Under the pieces are notes generated by a model. That model was not told the DNA's origin and searched no databases. It saw only the letters and a list, made by a program, of their open reading frames with translations. This document shows, piece by piece, positions 44,413 to 55,959 of a DNA stretch of 64,000 bases; position 1 is the first letter of the stretch; every line of letters starts with the position of its first letter. The position numbers and the translations under genes are program-made. Source of the stretch: Ipomoea triloba (taxonomy: Eukaryota; Streptophyta; Magnoliopsida; Solanales; Convolvulaceae); the NCBI RefSeq assembly GCF_003576645.1, contig NC_044917.1, positions 18,279,280 to 18,343,279 on the forward strand, written 5' to 3'.

Positions 44413-44873
44413 TTGATAAGCACCAAGAATAGCTTGTTTTAAGGGTCATTTACGGGCTAGAATTGTATAGTTTATTACCCATTTCATAAGAATTTCATGC
44501 GTTAAGACTCAGATGTGACCAAAACTACTAACAAGAGCATGGAAGATGTTTTTAAGGTATTCTACAGCCAAAAGGAGGACTTAAGGCCAAAACTAAGCAG
44601 AAAATGGAGAAGTCATGAAGCAGGAGCCTCCCACGCAGCCTCACACGCGTGTGGAGGGGCGTGGAATGATTCTAGTAGCTCCCCACGCCCTCCACCACCC
44701 GTGTGGGCGATCGCGGAAAAGTTTCTTCAGGCCTCGACGCGTCGAGCCCCTGTCTCGACGGGTCGAGACGCTCTATATCAACCCTAAAATATGCTACGGG
44801 AAAAATGTCCATCTTTCCCCTATTTTGTTCCCCCTATATAAGGCTCATTATTTCAGACCTTGGAGAAGGAGGA
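44413..44873 (+). repeat. Athila-type LTR, 5' part
   Basis: TGATAAGCACCAAG..., the same family as the solo LTR at 18320. Palindromic module at 44631-44664, CTCGACGCGTCGAG at 44733-44746 with a variant at 44753-44768, and TATA at about 44834. Cut by a T2 LTR starting TGTAACACCCC at 44874. Duplicated at 46178-46638. Confidence 0.78.
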
Positions 44874-45155
44874 TGTAACACCCCGTAAATTCGTTCAAGC
44901 CTTTCGTTCGATAATTAATTCCTTGGGCAATTTAATTTAATTCCAATTGGGCTAATTCCTTCAATTTGATATATATATATATATGTATATATTTCTTGAG
45001 CCTAATTTAATTATTCTAATCAAGAGCCCAACTAATTGAATTTATTCTTGTAAGGGATTTTATTTAATTTGGACCCTTACAACCTTTGTAATTAAATAAT
45101 CCTACAAGCCCACATTCTTGATCATTCATTATATATATATATATATTGTTTCTAN

Positions 45156-46919
45156 TATTTCTATCAGCTTACAATAATTGAATAGCACTCCGAAAACCCT
45201 TTTTTGTATGTTATGTCTCAATTTCTTATAGAGCATCGATAACGAGAGCAGACCTATGCTGGAAGCTAAAGTGTGGAAAGAGGGATGCGTACTTGGTTTA
45301 TCCTCTTATCCCTTTTCTAATTTTAAGCCCCGTTTTGATCTTTAAAGTGTGGAAAATTTTGTTTATATAGCTTTGTGTATATGTTATGTTTGAGCTTACC
45401 ATGTTATATAGGATCGTTTGATGTGTACCCTATATCCCAGAGCAAATTGCAAAGTGTGGAAAGGGATCTTTCAATTGTCTAATCCTTAGAGTCCCTGTTT
45501 GTTCCTTTACCCTATACCGTATTGAAACATCGAGGACGATGTTTATTTTAAAGTGTGGAAATGACGCACTTTGTGCTTTGTATGCTTATATGCTTAGAAT
45601 AAGAAAGTTGAAGCTCTTGGGAATGATAAGCGGGTGCATTTGTAGTTTGAAAAGAGAGTTATTATTTGTGTTATCTAGAGAGAATTTTGACTAGATGCCC
45701 AAAAATTTTTACTCTCGAAATATCTTTGAGGAAGTTACTTTTCACACCCAAGAGAGTGTTTAGAGCCAAATAAGTTTACATTCTTGCCTGCTTGCATGAT
45801 GTTCACCTCTTATTTACGTAGGACATTAGTCAAGGATCTCTCGAAGTGGGAGTGTGCACTTTTTAATTTGAGAAAGATAAAATTAGCGAGGCCTGAAATT
45901 GGACTAATTTTGGTAGGGCATGGGGCAAAAGGTGAGCCTGTTGGTAAGCTTAATGAGAGAAAAAACCCTTGATCACAAATAGAAAAAGGCATGAGGGGTT
46001 GACATGGAGAGAAGTCGAAAAGGCAAAAGGCCAAACACCAAGTTTAAAATTGAGGGAAGCCAATTCGTTGGGTTGTGTTCAACCATAGTCTTCAGTAAGC
46101 AAAAAGCTTTATCTGGAGTCGGTCGTTCTCATAAAAATATCCGAAGAATTGAGGAAATAAGAGATGAGGGGAGCCGCTTGATAAGCACCAAGAATAGCTT
46201 GTTTTAAGGGTCATTTACGGGCTAGAATTGTATAGTTTATTACCCATTTCATAAGAATTTCATGCGTTAAGACTCAGATGTGACCAAAACTACTAACAAG
46301 AGCATGGAAGATGTTTTTAAGGTATTCTACAGCCAAAAGGAGGACTTAAGGCCAAAACTAAGCAGAAAATGGAGAAGTCATGAAGCAGGAGCCTCCCACG
46401 CAGCCTCACACGCGTGTGGAGGGGCGTGGAATGATTCTAGTAGCTCCCCACGCCCTCCACCACCCGTGTGGGCGATCGCGGAAAAGTTTCTTCAGGCCTC
46501 GACGCGTCGAGCCCCTGTCTCGACGGGTCGAGACGCTCTATATCAACCCTAAAATATGCTACGGGAAAAATGTCCATCTTTCCCCTATTTTGTTCCCCCT
46601 ATATAAGGCTCATTATTTCAGACCTTGGAGAAGGAGGATGTAACACCCCGTAAATTCGTTCAAGCCTTTCGTTCGATAATTAATTCCTTGGGCAATTTAA
46701 TTTAATTCCAATTGGGCTAATTCCTTCAATTTGATATATATATATATATGTATATATTTCTTGAGCCTAATTTAATTATTCTAATCAAGAGCCCAACTAA
46801 TTGAATTTATTCTTGTAAGGGATTTTATTTAATTTGGACCCTTACAACCTTTGTAATTAAATAATCCTACAAGCCCACATTCTTGATCATTCATTATATA
46901 TATATATATATTGTTTCTA
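45156..46919 (+). repeat. Identical copy of about 43390-45154 after a single N
   Basis: Offset 1765 bases. I found no difference in any stretch compared; all short frames in the two copies are the same residue for residue. The copies meet at one N (45155). Most likely a false duplication at an assembly join. Confidence 0.85.
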
Positions 46920-47838
46920 AGACATTCTTATGGGCTAATTCTTGTATTTAATTTGTAAGGGGTGAATTTAATAAGCCCAACTTACTAGTCTTGATTATAT
47001 TTATTTCCTACACCCATTATTTTATAAGTTACTTAAGCCCACATCATTTAATGTCTTACAACCTAAATATTGTATGTATTCTTGGTATATAATTTGAAGA
47101 TCAAATTACCCTAAGACTTTCACTCTTTCTTCCTCCTACCCTATACTCCTACACGCCATTTTCCTCTCAAATTCCCTAAGAATTCATCTTCATTTTCCCT
47201 ACAAGATTTCAAGTAAAGGTTGCTCTTTTAAGCTTGGTTGGGAGTGGGTAAGTGCATATATCCTAGAACCCATCTTGCATTTTGTGTTTTAGATAGTCTT
47301 TTTACATAATCTTATAAGTGTTCTTTTGGGGTTCTTTGGGAAAAAGATGATCAAGGTGAAGGTGGGGCTTTGTGAGCTAGCAAAAGGCTTGTTGGAATAG
47401 GAAAAGCTCTTTGAGGTAACCATCCATGTCCATCAAATCTATTTTATTCACCTATTCTATATATAATGATCTTGGTGTTGGAAATCCTGAAATTTCTTGT
47501 TATTTGGCCTATTTCTTGGATGTATTTTGTTGGTTTTCATCTTGATCATTTGTCTTGTGTTGTATGATCAATGATGTTATGGATTTCCCTATTTTTGGAC
47601 TCTAAGTGGGATGAAATGTGAGTGTATTTGGTCTGATTTTGTATTCTGGAAGTGGGATTTGTTGATCTGGGTTGAACTGTCTCTGGAAGGGATTTGGGTT
47701 GGCCTTGCGGAAGACCTGAACGGCACAATGTAACCCGCGAGGGCGATCCGCAAGGTGGCGACGGTTGGCTTGGGCGGAGGAGGGTGGTCCGCCGAGGGAG
47801 GCCGTCTCCTTCTCGCGGAGGAGACTGGCGGAAGGCAG

Positions 47839-50411
47839 TGTAACACCCCGTAAATTCGTTCAAGCCTTTCGATTCATTAATTAATTCCTTGGGCAATTTA
47901 ATTACTCTAATTGGGCTAATTCTTTCAATTTAATATATATACTTATATATATATATATATTCATGAGCCTAATTTAATTATTCTAATCAAGAGCCCAATT
48001 AATTGAATTATTCTTGTAAGGGATTTTTATTCAATTTGGATCCTTACAATAGTTGTAATTAAATATTCCTACAAGCCCAACTTATTGATCTTATATTATA
48101 TAATGTTCCTAAGACATTTCTATGGGCTTCCTTGATTCTAATTCCTATATTAATTATAAGGGGTGAATTCATTAGCCCAATTTGCTAGTCTTGTATATAT
48201 ATAATTAATTCTTGTAGCCATCATATTATATACTTAAGCCCAACTCATATTAAAGTCTTACACCCTAAATATTGTATGTATTCTTAGTATATATTTTAGA
48301 AGATCAAAACCCCTAAAAGTTTTCACTCCTCTTCCTCCCTCCCTATCACTTACACGCCATTTTCCATTCCTCTTGCACCAAAATTTGATCTCCATTTCCC
48401 TACAAGTTTTCAAGTAAAGATTGCTCTTTTATGTTTGCTTAGGAGTGGGTAAGTTCATCTAGCTAAGAATCCATCTTGTATTTTGTGTTTTTGATAGTTT
48501 TTGGGGTTCTTTGGGTAAAAGATGATCAAGGTGAAGGTGGGGCTTTGTGATCTTGCTTAGGGCTTGTTGGAGTTGGAGAAAGCTACTCAAGGTAAGAGTT
48601 GGAGAAAGCTACTCAAGGTAACCACTATGTCCATCAAAACTATTTTTATTCACTCCTAATCTATATGATGTTCTTGGTGTTGGAAATCCTGAAAATTCCT
48701 TGTGATTAGCCTATTTTGTTGAATCTATTTGTTGGATTTCATCTTGATCTTTTGCCTAGTGTTGTATGATCATTGATGGTTTGGATTTCCATGTTTTTGG
48801 CCTCTAATTTGGATGAAATGTTGATGTATCTGGTCTGATTTTACCCTCTGGAAAAAATTTCTTCGTGTCTGCTTTGCATTTTGGAACTGGGAGTTGAAGT
48901 TGACCTTGCGGAGGTCCTCGACGGTACAATGTAATCCGCCGGGGAGTTCCGCAAGGCCAAGACGGTTGGGTTGAACGGGAGATGGTGTTCCGTTGAGGAG
49001 GACCGCCTCCTTCTTGCGGAGGAGTGCGGCGGAGGGCTGAGATCCGTTGATGTGTTCCGCAAGGTCTCTGGGAATCTGCTTCCAGAGACTGTTTTGTGAT
49101 GTTGTTGTCTGTTGTTTCTCCTTTGTTTCTGATCATGGTTGGATTGTTTGGTGGAGTATTTTGCCATGTCCTTGGAGTATTCATCCATGCCTTTCGTTGG
49201 GTATTTATTACCTTGTCTTGGAGATTATTCATGTCTTTAGTTCCCTTTTGGTACTCTTGGTATATTGATTCTTGATATTCATATTACCTGGGAGTTTGTT
49301 TGTGTTCATAGATGAGATGAACACTTTGTTTGGTTGTTTTGGGCTGAGGTTGGAGTATGAGTATGTGATGTTGGTTTGTTGGTATCATTGGAGTTTGTTG
49401 GGTGAACTATATGTGCTACTATTGTTTGTATTCGGGTTCATTACCCCTGTGATTGGGTTCATTACCCCCGTGATTGGGTCGATGACCCCTGTGATTGGAC
49501 TTAGGTCCCTGTGATTGGACTACGGTCCCTGTGATTGGGCTCATTACCCCGTGATTGGGTTCATTACCCCCGTGATTGGGTCGATTCACCCCTGTGATTG
49601 GACTTCGGTCCCCGTGATTGGGTTTTTACCCCTGTGTACTCGGCTTTTGTTTGGGGTCGGGTTCGATACGATGATTGGTGTGAGGTTTGGTGGTTGGTGT
49701 TGGGTTTTCCTTTCGGTTCTTTGGTTATGAGTCCTTGTTTATTCTGTTGATATCTCGTTGTTCTCAATTATGATTGATTGTTCCTTATGATTGTGTTCAG
49801 TTGGTATCTCGTTTGTGGATTCGTTATATATATATATATTCCTTGTTGGATATTGGCTTCGTTTGGATGAGTCTTGGTTCGTGATTCGTTCAGTTTATCA
49901 TTGTTGAGTATCCGATTTGAACTATTGAACAGTTTGTTGGTGTTTATATTCTATATGGGTGTGTAAACCTATTTACAAACTTATATGTATATCTATACTT
50001 CCTTGCGGGTGTGAATGGTGGTTACTTAGCAGTCTTTTGCTAATGGTTCTTTGTGTGTTTTCCAGGTTTGCCTTAAAGTCTTTGCGTGAGCGCGATAGAG
50101 ATACACCCGTATGAGGAGGCTTAGATAGTGGTTATGTTTTTAGATTTATGCTTTGGCCTGTGAGCCATTTGAGACTTTATAAACTCTTGACTAGTGTTTG
50201 GATGTTTTGAGACTTGACTTGAAGATTATCGTTTATACAGTTCAGCTTTTATGGTTAGCCTGTGCATCTAGGCTGTGTTATCTTACCTAGATGTGGCATG
50301 ACGCCCCTTAGGTTTTAAATTCGCTTCCGCTATGTTCTGTTTGGTTGAGTTAGGCAGCTGTTGTGTTGAGATTTTATCTATCTCAGCCTGTGTGAGGTTG
50401 GGGGTGTCACA
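47839..50411 (+). repeat. T2 solo LTR inserted in a T2 LTR
   Basis: 2573 bp, TGTAACACCCC...GGGGTGTCACA, with perfect duplications ggcag at 47834-47838 and 50412-50416. No PBS or PPT adjoin it, so it is a solo LTR. Inverted-repeat clusters at 48904-48956 and 49013-49064. Proline-rich frames on the minus strand come from the repeats. Confidence 0.88.
49432..49634 (+). repeat. GTGATTGG minisatellite in T2 LTR
   Basis: Around ten imperfect units of 17-22 bases containing CCCTGTGATTGG. A shorter array stands at 50829-50890 in the outer LTR. Confidence 0.8.
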
Positions 50412-51186
50412 GGCAGTGATCCGTAAGAGTGTTCCGCAACTTCACTGGGAGTTGATTTCCAGTGAACGGTTTCTCTGTTGTTGTTGTCTGTTATTCTCCT
50501 TTGTTTCTGATTATTGTTGGATTGTTTTGTTGGGTATTTTACTATGTCTTTGGAGTATTTATTCATGTCATTTATTGGGTATTTTATACCTTAGCTTGGA
50601 TATTGATTCATGTCTTTGGTTTCCATTTTTGGTATTCTTGATCTATTGATCCTTTGATTCATTATCTGGGAGTTGGTTTGTGTTCATATTTGAGATGAAC
50701 ACTTTGTTTTAGTTGCTTTGAGTGATGTTGGAGTATGAGGTTGTGATGGTGGTTTGGTTGAGGTTGTTGGTGGTTGTTGGCTACTATTGACTGTGCTACT
50801 ATTGACTTCTGACTTTGGACTTCGGTCGCTGTGATTGGGTTGATTACCCCTGTGATTGGACTTCGGTCCCTGTGATTGGGCTCATCACCCCTGTGTACCG
50901 GTTTTCCGGGTTTGGCTCTTGACCACTGACTTTGGGTTGGTCACCCCTGTGTACCGGTTTTCCGGGATTGACTCTTGACTCCTGACTTCTGACTATGTGG
51001 TTTGACTTGGTTTGGTGGTTGGGTTGACTTGGTTTGGAGGTTGGAGTTGGGGTTCCTTCTTGGTCCGTTTTATGAGCTCTTTATGCTAATTCGGTCGATA
51101 CCTTATGGATCTCGGTTATGGTTCGTTATTGCATTATGTTTTGTTGTTGGCTATTGGCTTTGTTTGACTGAGTCTTGGTTTGTGAT

Positions 51187-52055
51187 TCGTTCAGCTTATT
51201 ATTGTTGAGTATCGTTTTCAACTACTGAACAGTTCGTTGGTGTTTATATTCTATATGGGTGTGTAAACCTATTTACAAGCTTATGTATATCTATATCTCC
51301 TTGCGGGTGTGAATGGTGGTTGCTTAGCATTCTTTTGCTAATGGTTCTTTGTGTGTTTTCCAGGTATGGAGTAGTTATGCGAGAGCGCGCTAGAGCTTTC
51401 CTTATGAGGATGTTTAGCCTTAGTTTACCTTGTTTAGACTTTGGTTTTGGCCTGTGTGCCTTGAGATATTATTAGTATACTCTGGATTAGTGGTTTGAGT
51501 ACTTTCGATGATTGTGGATTATGTTTTGAGAATTTTATCTTGGTTTATATCTATGACAGCTTAGTCCGTTTTATGATTAGCCTGTGCATCTAGGCTGTGT
51601 TATACCTAGATGTGGCATGANTCGTTCAGCTTATTATTGTTGAGTATCGTTTTCAACTACTGAACAGTTCGTTGGTGTTTATATTCTATATGGGTGTGTA
51701 AACCTATTTACAAGCTTATGTATATCTATATCTCCTTGCGGGTGTGAATGGTGGTTGCTTAGCATTCTTTTGCTAATGGTTCTTTGTGTGTTTTCTAGGT
51801 ATGGAGTAGTTATGCGAGAGCGCGCTAGAGCTTCCCTTATGAGGATGTTTAGCCTTAGTGTACCTTGTTTAGACTTTGGTTTTGGCCTGTGTGCCTTGAG
51901 ATATTATTAGTATACTCTGGATTAGTGATTTGAGTACTTTCGATGATTGTGGATTATGTTTTGAGAATTTTATCTTGGTTTATATCTATGACAGCTTAGT
52001 CCGTTTTATGATTAGCCTGTGCATCTAGGCTGTGTTATACCTAGATGTGGCATGA
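51187..52055 (+). repeat. 434-bp direct duplication around a single N
   Basis: 51187-51620 and 51622-52055 are colinear with about four substitutions, meeting at N 51621. Two haplotypes or reads laid end to end is the simplest reading. Confidence 0.78.
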
Positions 52056-52194
52056 CGCCCCTTAGGTTTTAAATCGCTTCCGCTATGTTTTCGTTTGATG
52101 GTTGAGATTGGCAGCTGTTGTGTTAAGCTTTAGCTATCTCAGCCGGTGTGAGGTTGGGGGTGTCACAAGTGCTGCCATTGATTTTTTTCTTCTT

Positions 52195-53166
52195 AAGTAG
52201 GTGGCACAATCATCCTGAACGTGATCATAACCTTCACACTCGTAGCACCGGATGTCTTTGCCACCTGTCTTTTCTCTAGGTTGGTTTGTACGAGATGCAA
52301 ACGGTTTATCATTTGATCCATTCGACTTTGAATTGGTCTTTGATGTATTGGAGCTTGATCCTTTTTAGTTTTGGGATTTGTTGCCGCGAAAGCTATTCTT
52401 TTGTTTGACATGTTTCGAGATTTTATTAAAATGTTTGGTTCACAATTCTACTGGATCATCATCCTCGATTTCGTCTGGATCCGATACAGTGTCCTGTTCG
52501 TCAGCTGTAAAGGCAACATTCTTTTTCTTTCTAGAATGGTCAGTCAAAATTTCCATTTAATAGGTTTTGAGATTACCCATTAGCTGAGCCAAACTTTGGT
52601 TTTCCCACCCAGAGTGTTCTTGTATTGCAGTTACCTTCATTCTGAACCGAGGTGGGAGGGAACGTAGTACCTTTTTGATCAACTTCTGTTGAGAAAATGG
52701 TTCACCCAGAGTGACTGCACGATTAGCAATCTCTTGAACTCTCTCATTGAAGCTTACAATGTTTTCATCCTCATTCATTCTCAAGTCCTCAAAATCACTC
52801 TAAACCAGCTGGAGCTTGGATTGCTTCACAGAAGTGGTACCTTCATAAGTTGTTTCTAAAATCTCCCAAGCTCTTTTGGCGGAGTCACAACCTTTTATTA
52901 AATTGAATTGGCTTTCATGAATTAATGAAAAGATAATATCAAGTGCTTTACTGTTGTAGCTTGCTGCATGTGGTCACTTCCGTGGGAGTCCAGTCAACTT
53001 CAAGTTTTATGACTTTCAGATCGCCTTCTTTTTCACCATCCTTTGTAGGGTGGTCCCATCCTGATAACACAGATCGCCACACGCCTTGAGCTCTAAGATG
53101 CATTCTGGTGCGGGCTTTCCAGTAAGCATAATTGTCCCCGGTTAGTTCTGGAGGAGGACTATTCAT
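52195..53166 (-). pseudogene. Copia-A gag
   Basis: Starts MNSPPPELTGDNYAYWKARTR-like, the usual start of copia Gag in the UBN2 family, then NIVSFNERVQEIANRA and LPPRFRMKVTAIQE, and ends with a knuckle CYECEGYDHVQDDC. Nonsense codons at 52365-52367 and 52557-52559 are shared with copia-B; another at 52800-52802 is private to this copy. The frame otherwise follows through, so the protein was probably once encoded whole. Gag would assemble particles. Confidence 0.82.
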
Positions 53167-53295
53167 TCTGAATCACTTTACACACACTGAGATTCCAATT
53201 AAAAACTCAAAATGATAAACCATAAGATAAGGTGAACTTGTAAGTTCAAGAAACACGATTTTAACGCTAGATTGGTTAGACTAACAATTTAAGCC

Positions 53296-53314
53296 CCGGT
53301 GCTTTTATACCAAT
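53296..53314 (-). other. Degenerate primer site of copia-A
   Basis: On the minus strand TTGGTATAAAAGCACCGGG next to the LTR. Copia-B has TTGGTATCAAAGCA, closer to the initiator-Met complement. Confidence 0.6.
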
Positions 53315-53969
53315 TGAAATTGTATCGTGGGTCTTGAATGTACGAAAAACTTAAAGTTCTATTTGATTTTAATCACAAATCTTCTAATCCGTAATTAGAT
53401 TAAAAAAGAAAGAAAAAAAGATAAAAGATAAGAAGAAGAGAATCAGGACACAGCAAATGATAACGCAATTCGGAGCAACACTCCTACGTCTGCGGGGTAC
53501 TCATGACAGCTCAATCCACTAGATGTTTGCCAAGATTACAGGGAAATGAAATGCTTATCATACATAAGGACCAAATCCTATTACATTAACATTTATCAAA
53601 CAATCTTCTAAATATCTTCATGGGAAAGTCATCATTTAAAGCTTCAAACTCCATCATTTGTATAGTAATACCAAGTAACAAACTCTCCTGACAATTTGCT
53701 TGATAATCTCCCCAGAATATTGTTGTCCATTCATTTAAAAACCAACCACAAACCATGCTGAAATAAAATTGATTTTTGTTAGGAAATTTCGCTGGGAGCA
53801 CTACAGTAGATCCAGAGTACGCAGGTTACAATCCAGGAGCAAAATGCGACCTTTGAAATAGTCAAACTGATATATGAACCAACCTATATTAAGACAATGT
53901 AAATTAAAACAACCTAAGGTTTGTCAAATGATTTAGCCAACACTAATGTGCATCATTTGTGCACTTACA
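53315..53969 (-). repeat. Copia-A 5' LTR
   Basis: On the minus strand TGTAAGTGCAC...CAATTTCA. About 655 bp; shorter than the copia-B LTR (58833-59651) by an internal segment around 53628 and a 35-bp duplication present only in B. Confidence 0.78.
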
Positions 53970-54574
53970 CTATTCGTTAACCGCTAATTGCTATCCGTCG
54001 TTTGCAAAACAAGGTTGTATTCAATAATAGTGTAAAAAATATTATGATTACTAGACTGATCTTCCAAGGGTCAATCACCAATTTCCTTTAACACAAAAAG
54101 ATGGTTGTTGTTGTTAAGTGCAGGATACTTGTAAGAATTATAAAGATTATTCTTTAGCTTAGAAAATTTGATATAAACTTAATTTCAGCATGGCTATCAT
54201 CTTCTTCTAAATATGGGATCTATCCTTCTTTATAGATAAGGTTGTGGTGACATTCAACTTGAAATTTGGATTTGTTCATTGTCACTGAGCAAGGGGTAGC
54301 TGTCAAAAAATTGCCACAATCCCAAAAAAAATTTCTCCCAAATCCTTTACTTGTACGGCTTATGACAATCTAGCACTTGTTCTTCTCTTCTTCGATGAAC
54401 TTGATGAAGATGAATCGAAGCCGGAATGACTAATATTGCAGTTTCTATGATTTGAGAATCACATAAAATGTGGAGAGTGAGATTTCAATCAGTCAACAAA
54501 GTGGGATTAGTGGCCCTGACCTTCGTTTAATAGAGCCCGTATTTCGTGGAGATGAGATCTGTAGCCCCGTTGCG
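53970..54574. other. Host intergenic DNA, nothing recognised
   Basis: AT-rich, no long frame and no repeat shared with the rest of the window. It could hold regulatory or transcribed sequence that I cannot identify. Confidence 0.5.
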
Positions 54575-55515
54575 TTGCCGGAAAACGATGTTTTCGCTAA
54601 AAAAATAAAAATTGATAATAAAATACGACGTCGGTTAATTAAATAACCAAAGTCTTATGTCTTACGCAAACAAAAAAAATGATAATAACATACGACATCA
54701 GTTAATTAAATAACTGAAGTTGTATGTCTTTCGCGAAAAAAAAATCATAGTAACATGTAATGTCGATTAATTAAATAACCGAAATTGTATGTCTTATGTG
54801 AAGCTTTTATATACCGGCTAGTAGAGTAAACACTTTAAGTCTCCCTTATCTCTCTTATCTCCCCCACTCTCAAACAAGCCTTAGCTTTTTTGTTGAACAA
54901 TTCAAGATCGAAGAATGGTGGCTGACAATATGGAGTCTTAACAGCGCGGATGATATGGTATATACCTGGATATGATGATCTTCCTCCTAGAATATATTAG
55001 ATAAATGGTTCCTAGTTTTCTTATAGTAAATGGTTCCTTCTAGTATAAATAATGGTATATACTTTGATCTAATCCAGCAATATGAAGTTTATTGCGAGAG
55101 AACTATCGCGAACGGACGGCGTACAACATATTCGCCGCGAAGAGCTTTGTTTTCTACTGCTTCACCGTTGCCTCGTCGACCATCTATAAATGCTCCATTT
55201 TCTTCTGCTTCTTGGTTGTCGGAATCGCATATCTTAAGTCATTTTTTAACAACTTACGATATGACGTCAGTTGTTTTATCTCTCTTTTTTTATTAAAAAA
55301 AATATACTTTAAAAAAAATAGAAAGAGATATGACGTCGGTTGTTTTTAAACAAACTACGTGGTATCTTAATTATTTTTTTAAAAAAATGACATACGACGT
55401 CGGGTTTTAAAACCAAAATCGTATTATTTATTTACTACGTCAGGAATAACAATGTCACAAAATAACCGACGTTAAATTTCACAAATAATAGACGTTAAAA
55501 GTATTTTTTGTAGTA
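54575..55515. mobile_element. CACTA-like remnant with subterminal repeats
   Basis: Three ~65-bp units (54622-54801) with ACGTCGGTTAATTAAATAACC-like inverted halves, and more GACGTCGGTT motifs at 55258-55480. The right edge GTATTTTTTGTAGTAG resembles the inverted CACTACAAAAAA terminus with one mismatch. No left terminus or transposase was found. Frames at 55030-55349 look like chance. Confidence 0.42.
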
Positions 55516-55949
55516 GTTTCTACTTAACACTTCTGGTTTCTAGAAAAATGGAGTGACGTTGGCACTCACGGTGTAAATGCTAGCGTTAGCCATGATATTC
55601 ACTCCAAAATGCATATTTCGTCTCTTTTGTTCCTTTGGGTCCCGGGTGATGCCATGATATTTCTAACTCCGTCATTTTCACTCTATTGACCTATTATGAC
55701 CCCTGGAACACACATTTGTGCCGAGATGACTTCAAAACAAATCCAATTGATCCCCAATTAACATGATGTTACAATCATCAACGCCTCCAAATCACCTAAA
55801 TGACACAGAGGAATTAAATAAGCACATACTTAACTTCAAAATAACATGAAACCATACGAGTTTGATATCAATTGTGCACATAAAAGTACCAAGAATTTGC
55901 GTTTAACTAAATTTAATTAAATAATTATAATAAATATTTTATGACAATA
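55516..55949. other. Host intergenic DNA, nothing recognised
   Basis: No coding frame, repeat or structure that I can name. Confidence 0.5.
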
Positions 55950-55959
55950 TTTAACAAAA

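Larger units (their letters stand above)
46639..52167 (+). repeat. T2-family long LTR split by a second T2 LTR
   Basis: Starts TGTAACACCCCGTAAATTCG and ends GGGGTGTCACA, with 11-base complementary termini apart from one mismatch. The pieces 46639-47838 and 50417-52167 belong together. The flanks differ (gagga left, agtgc right), so the outer LTR is not a clean solo LTR. It contains CpG-rich inverted repeats (CCTTGCGG / TCCGCAAGG at 47703-47755) and a duplicated 434-bp segment around the N at 51621. No coding recognised. Confidence 0.8.
52168..53969 (-). mobile_element. Copia-A: gag and 5' LTR of a minus-strand copia element
   Basis: 5' LTR 53315-53969, primer site next to it, and gag reading towards lower coordinates until cut by the T2 LTR at 52167. 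Close relative of copia-B (62096-63811). No pol. See copia-C for the possible missing 3' end. Confidence 0.82.

Noticed and set aside
45784..46653. Second set of short frames identical to 44019-44888
   Set aside because: Part of the suspected false duplication, and matching noncoding Athila sequence in A1.
47546..49232. Minus-strand proline/arginine-rich frames
   Set aside because: They lie over the GC-rich inverted-repeat clusters of the T2 LTRs, differ between copies and have no start or family support.
49272..49730. Reading frames with repeated PVIGFITPVIG-like peptides
   Set aside because: They are translations of the T2 minisatellite and shift frame between units.
55030..55349. Two overlapping frames of 85-88 codons as a host gene
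   Set aside because: Inside the CACTA-like repeat area, low-complexity ends, no family resemblance.
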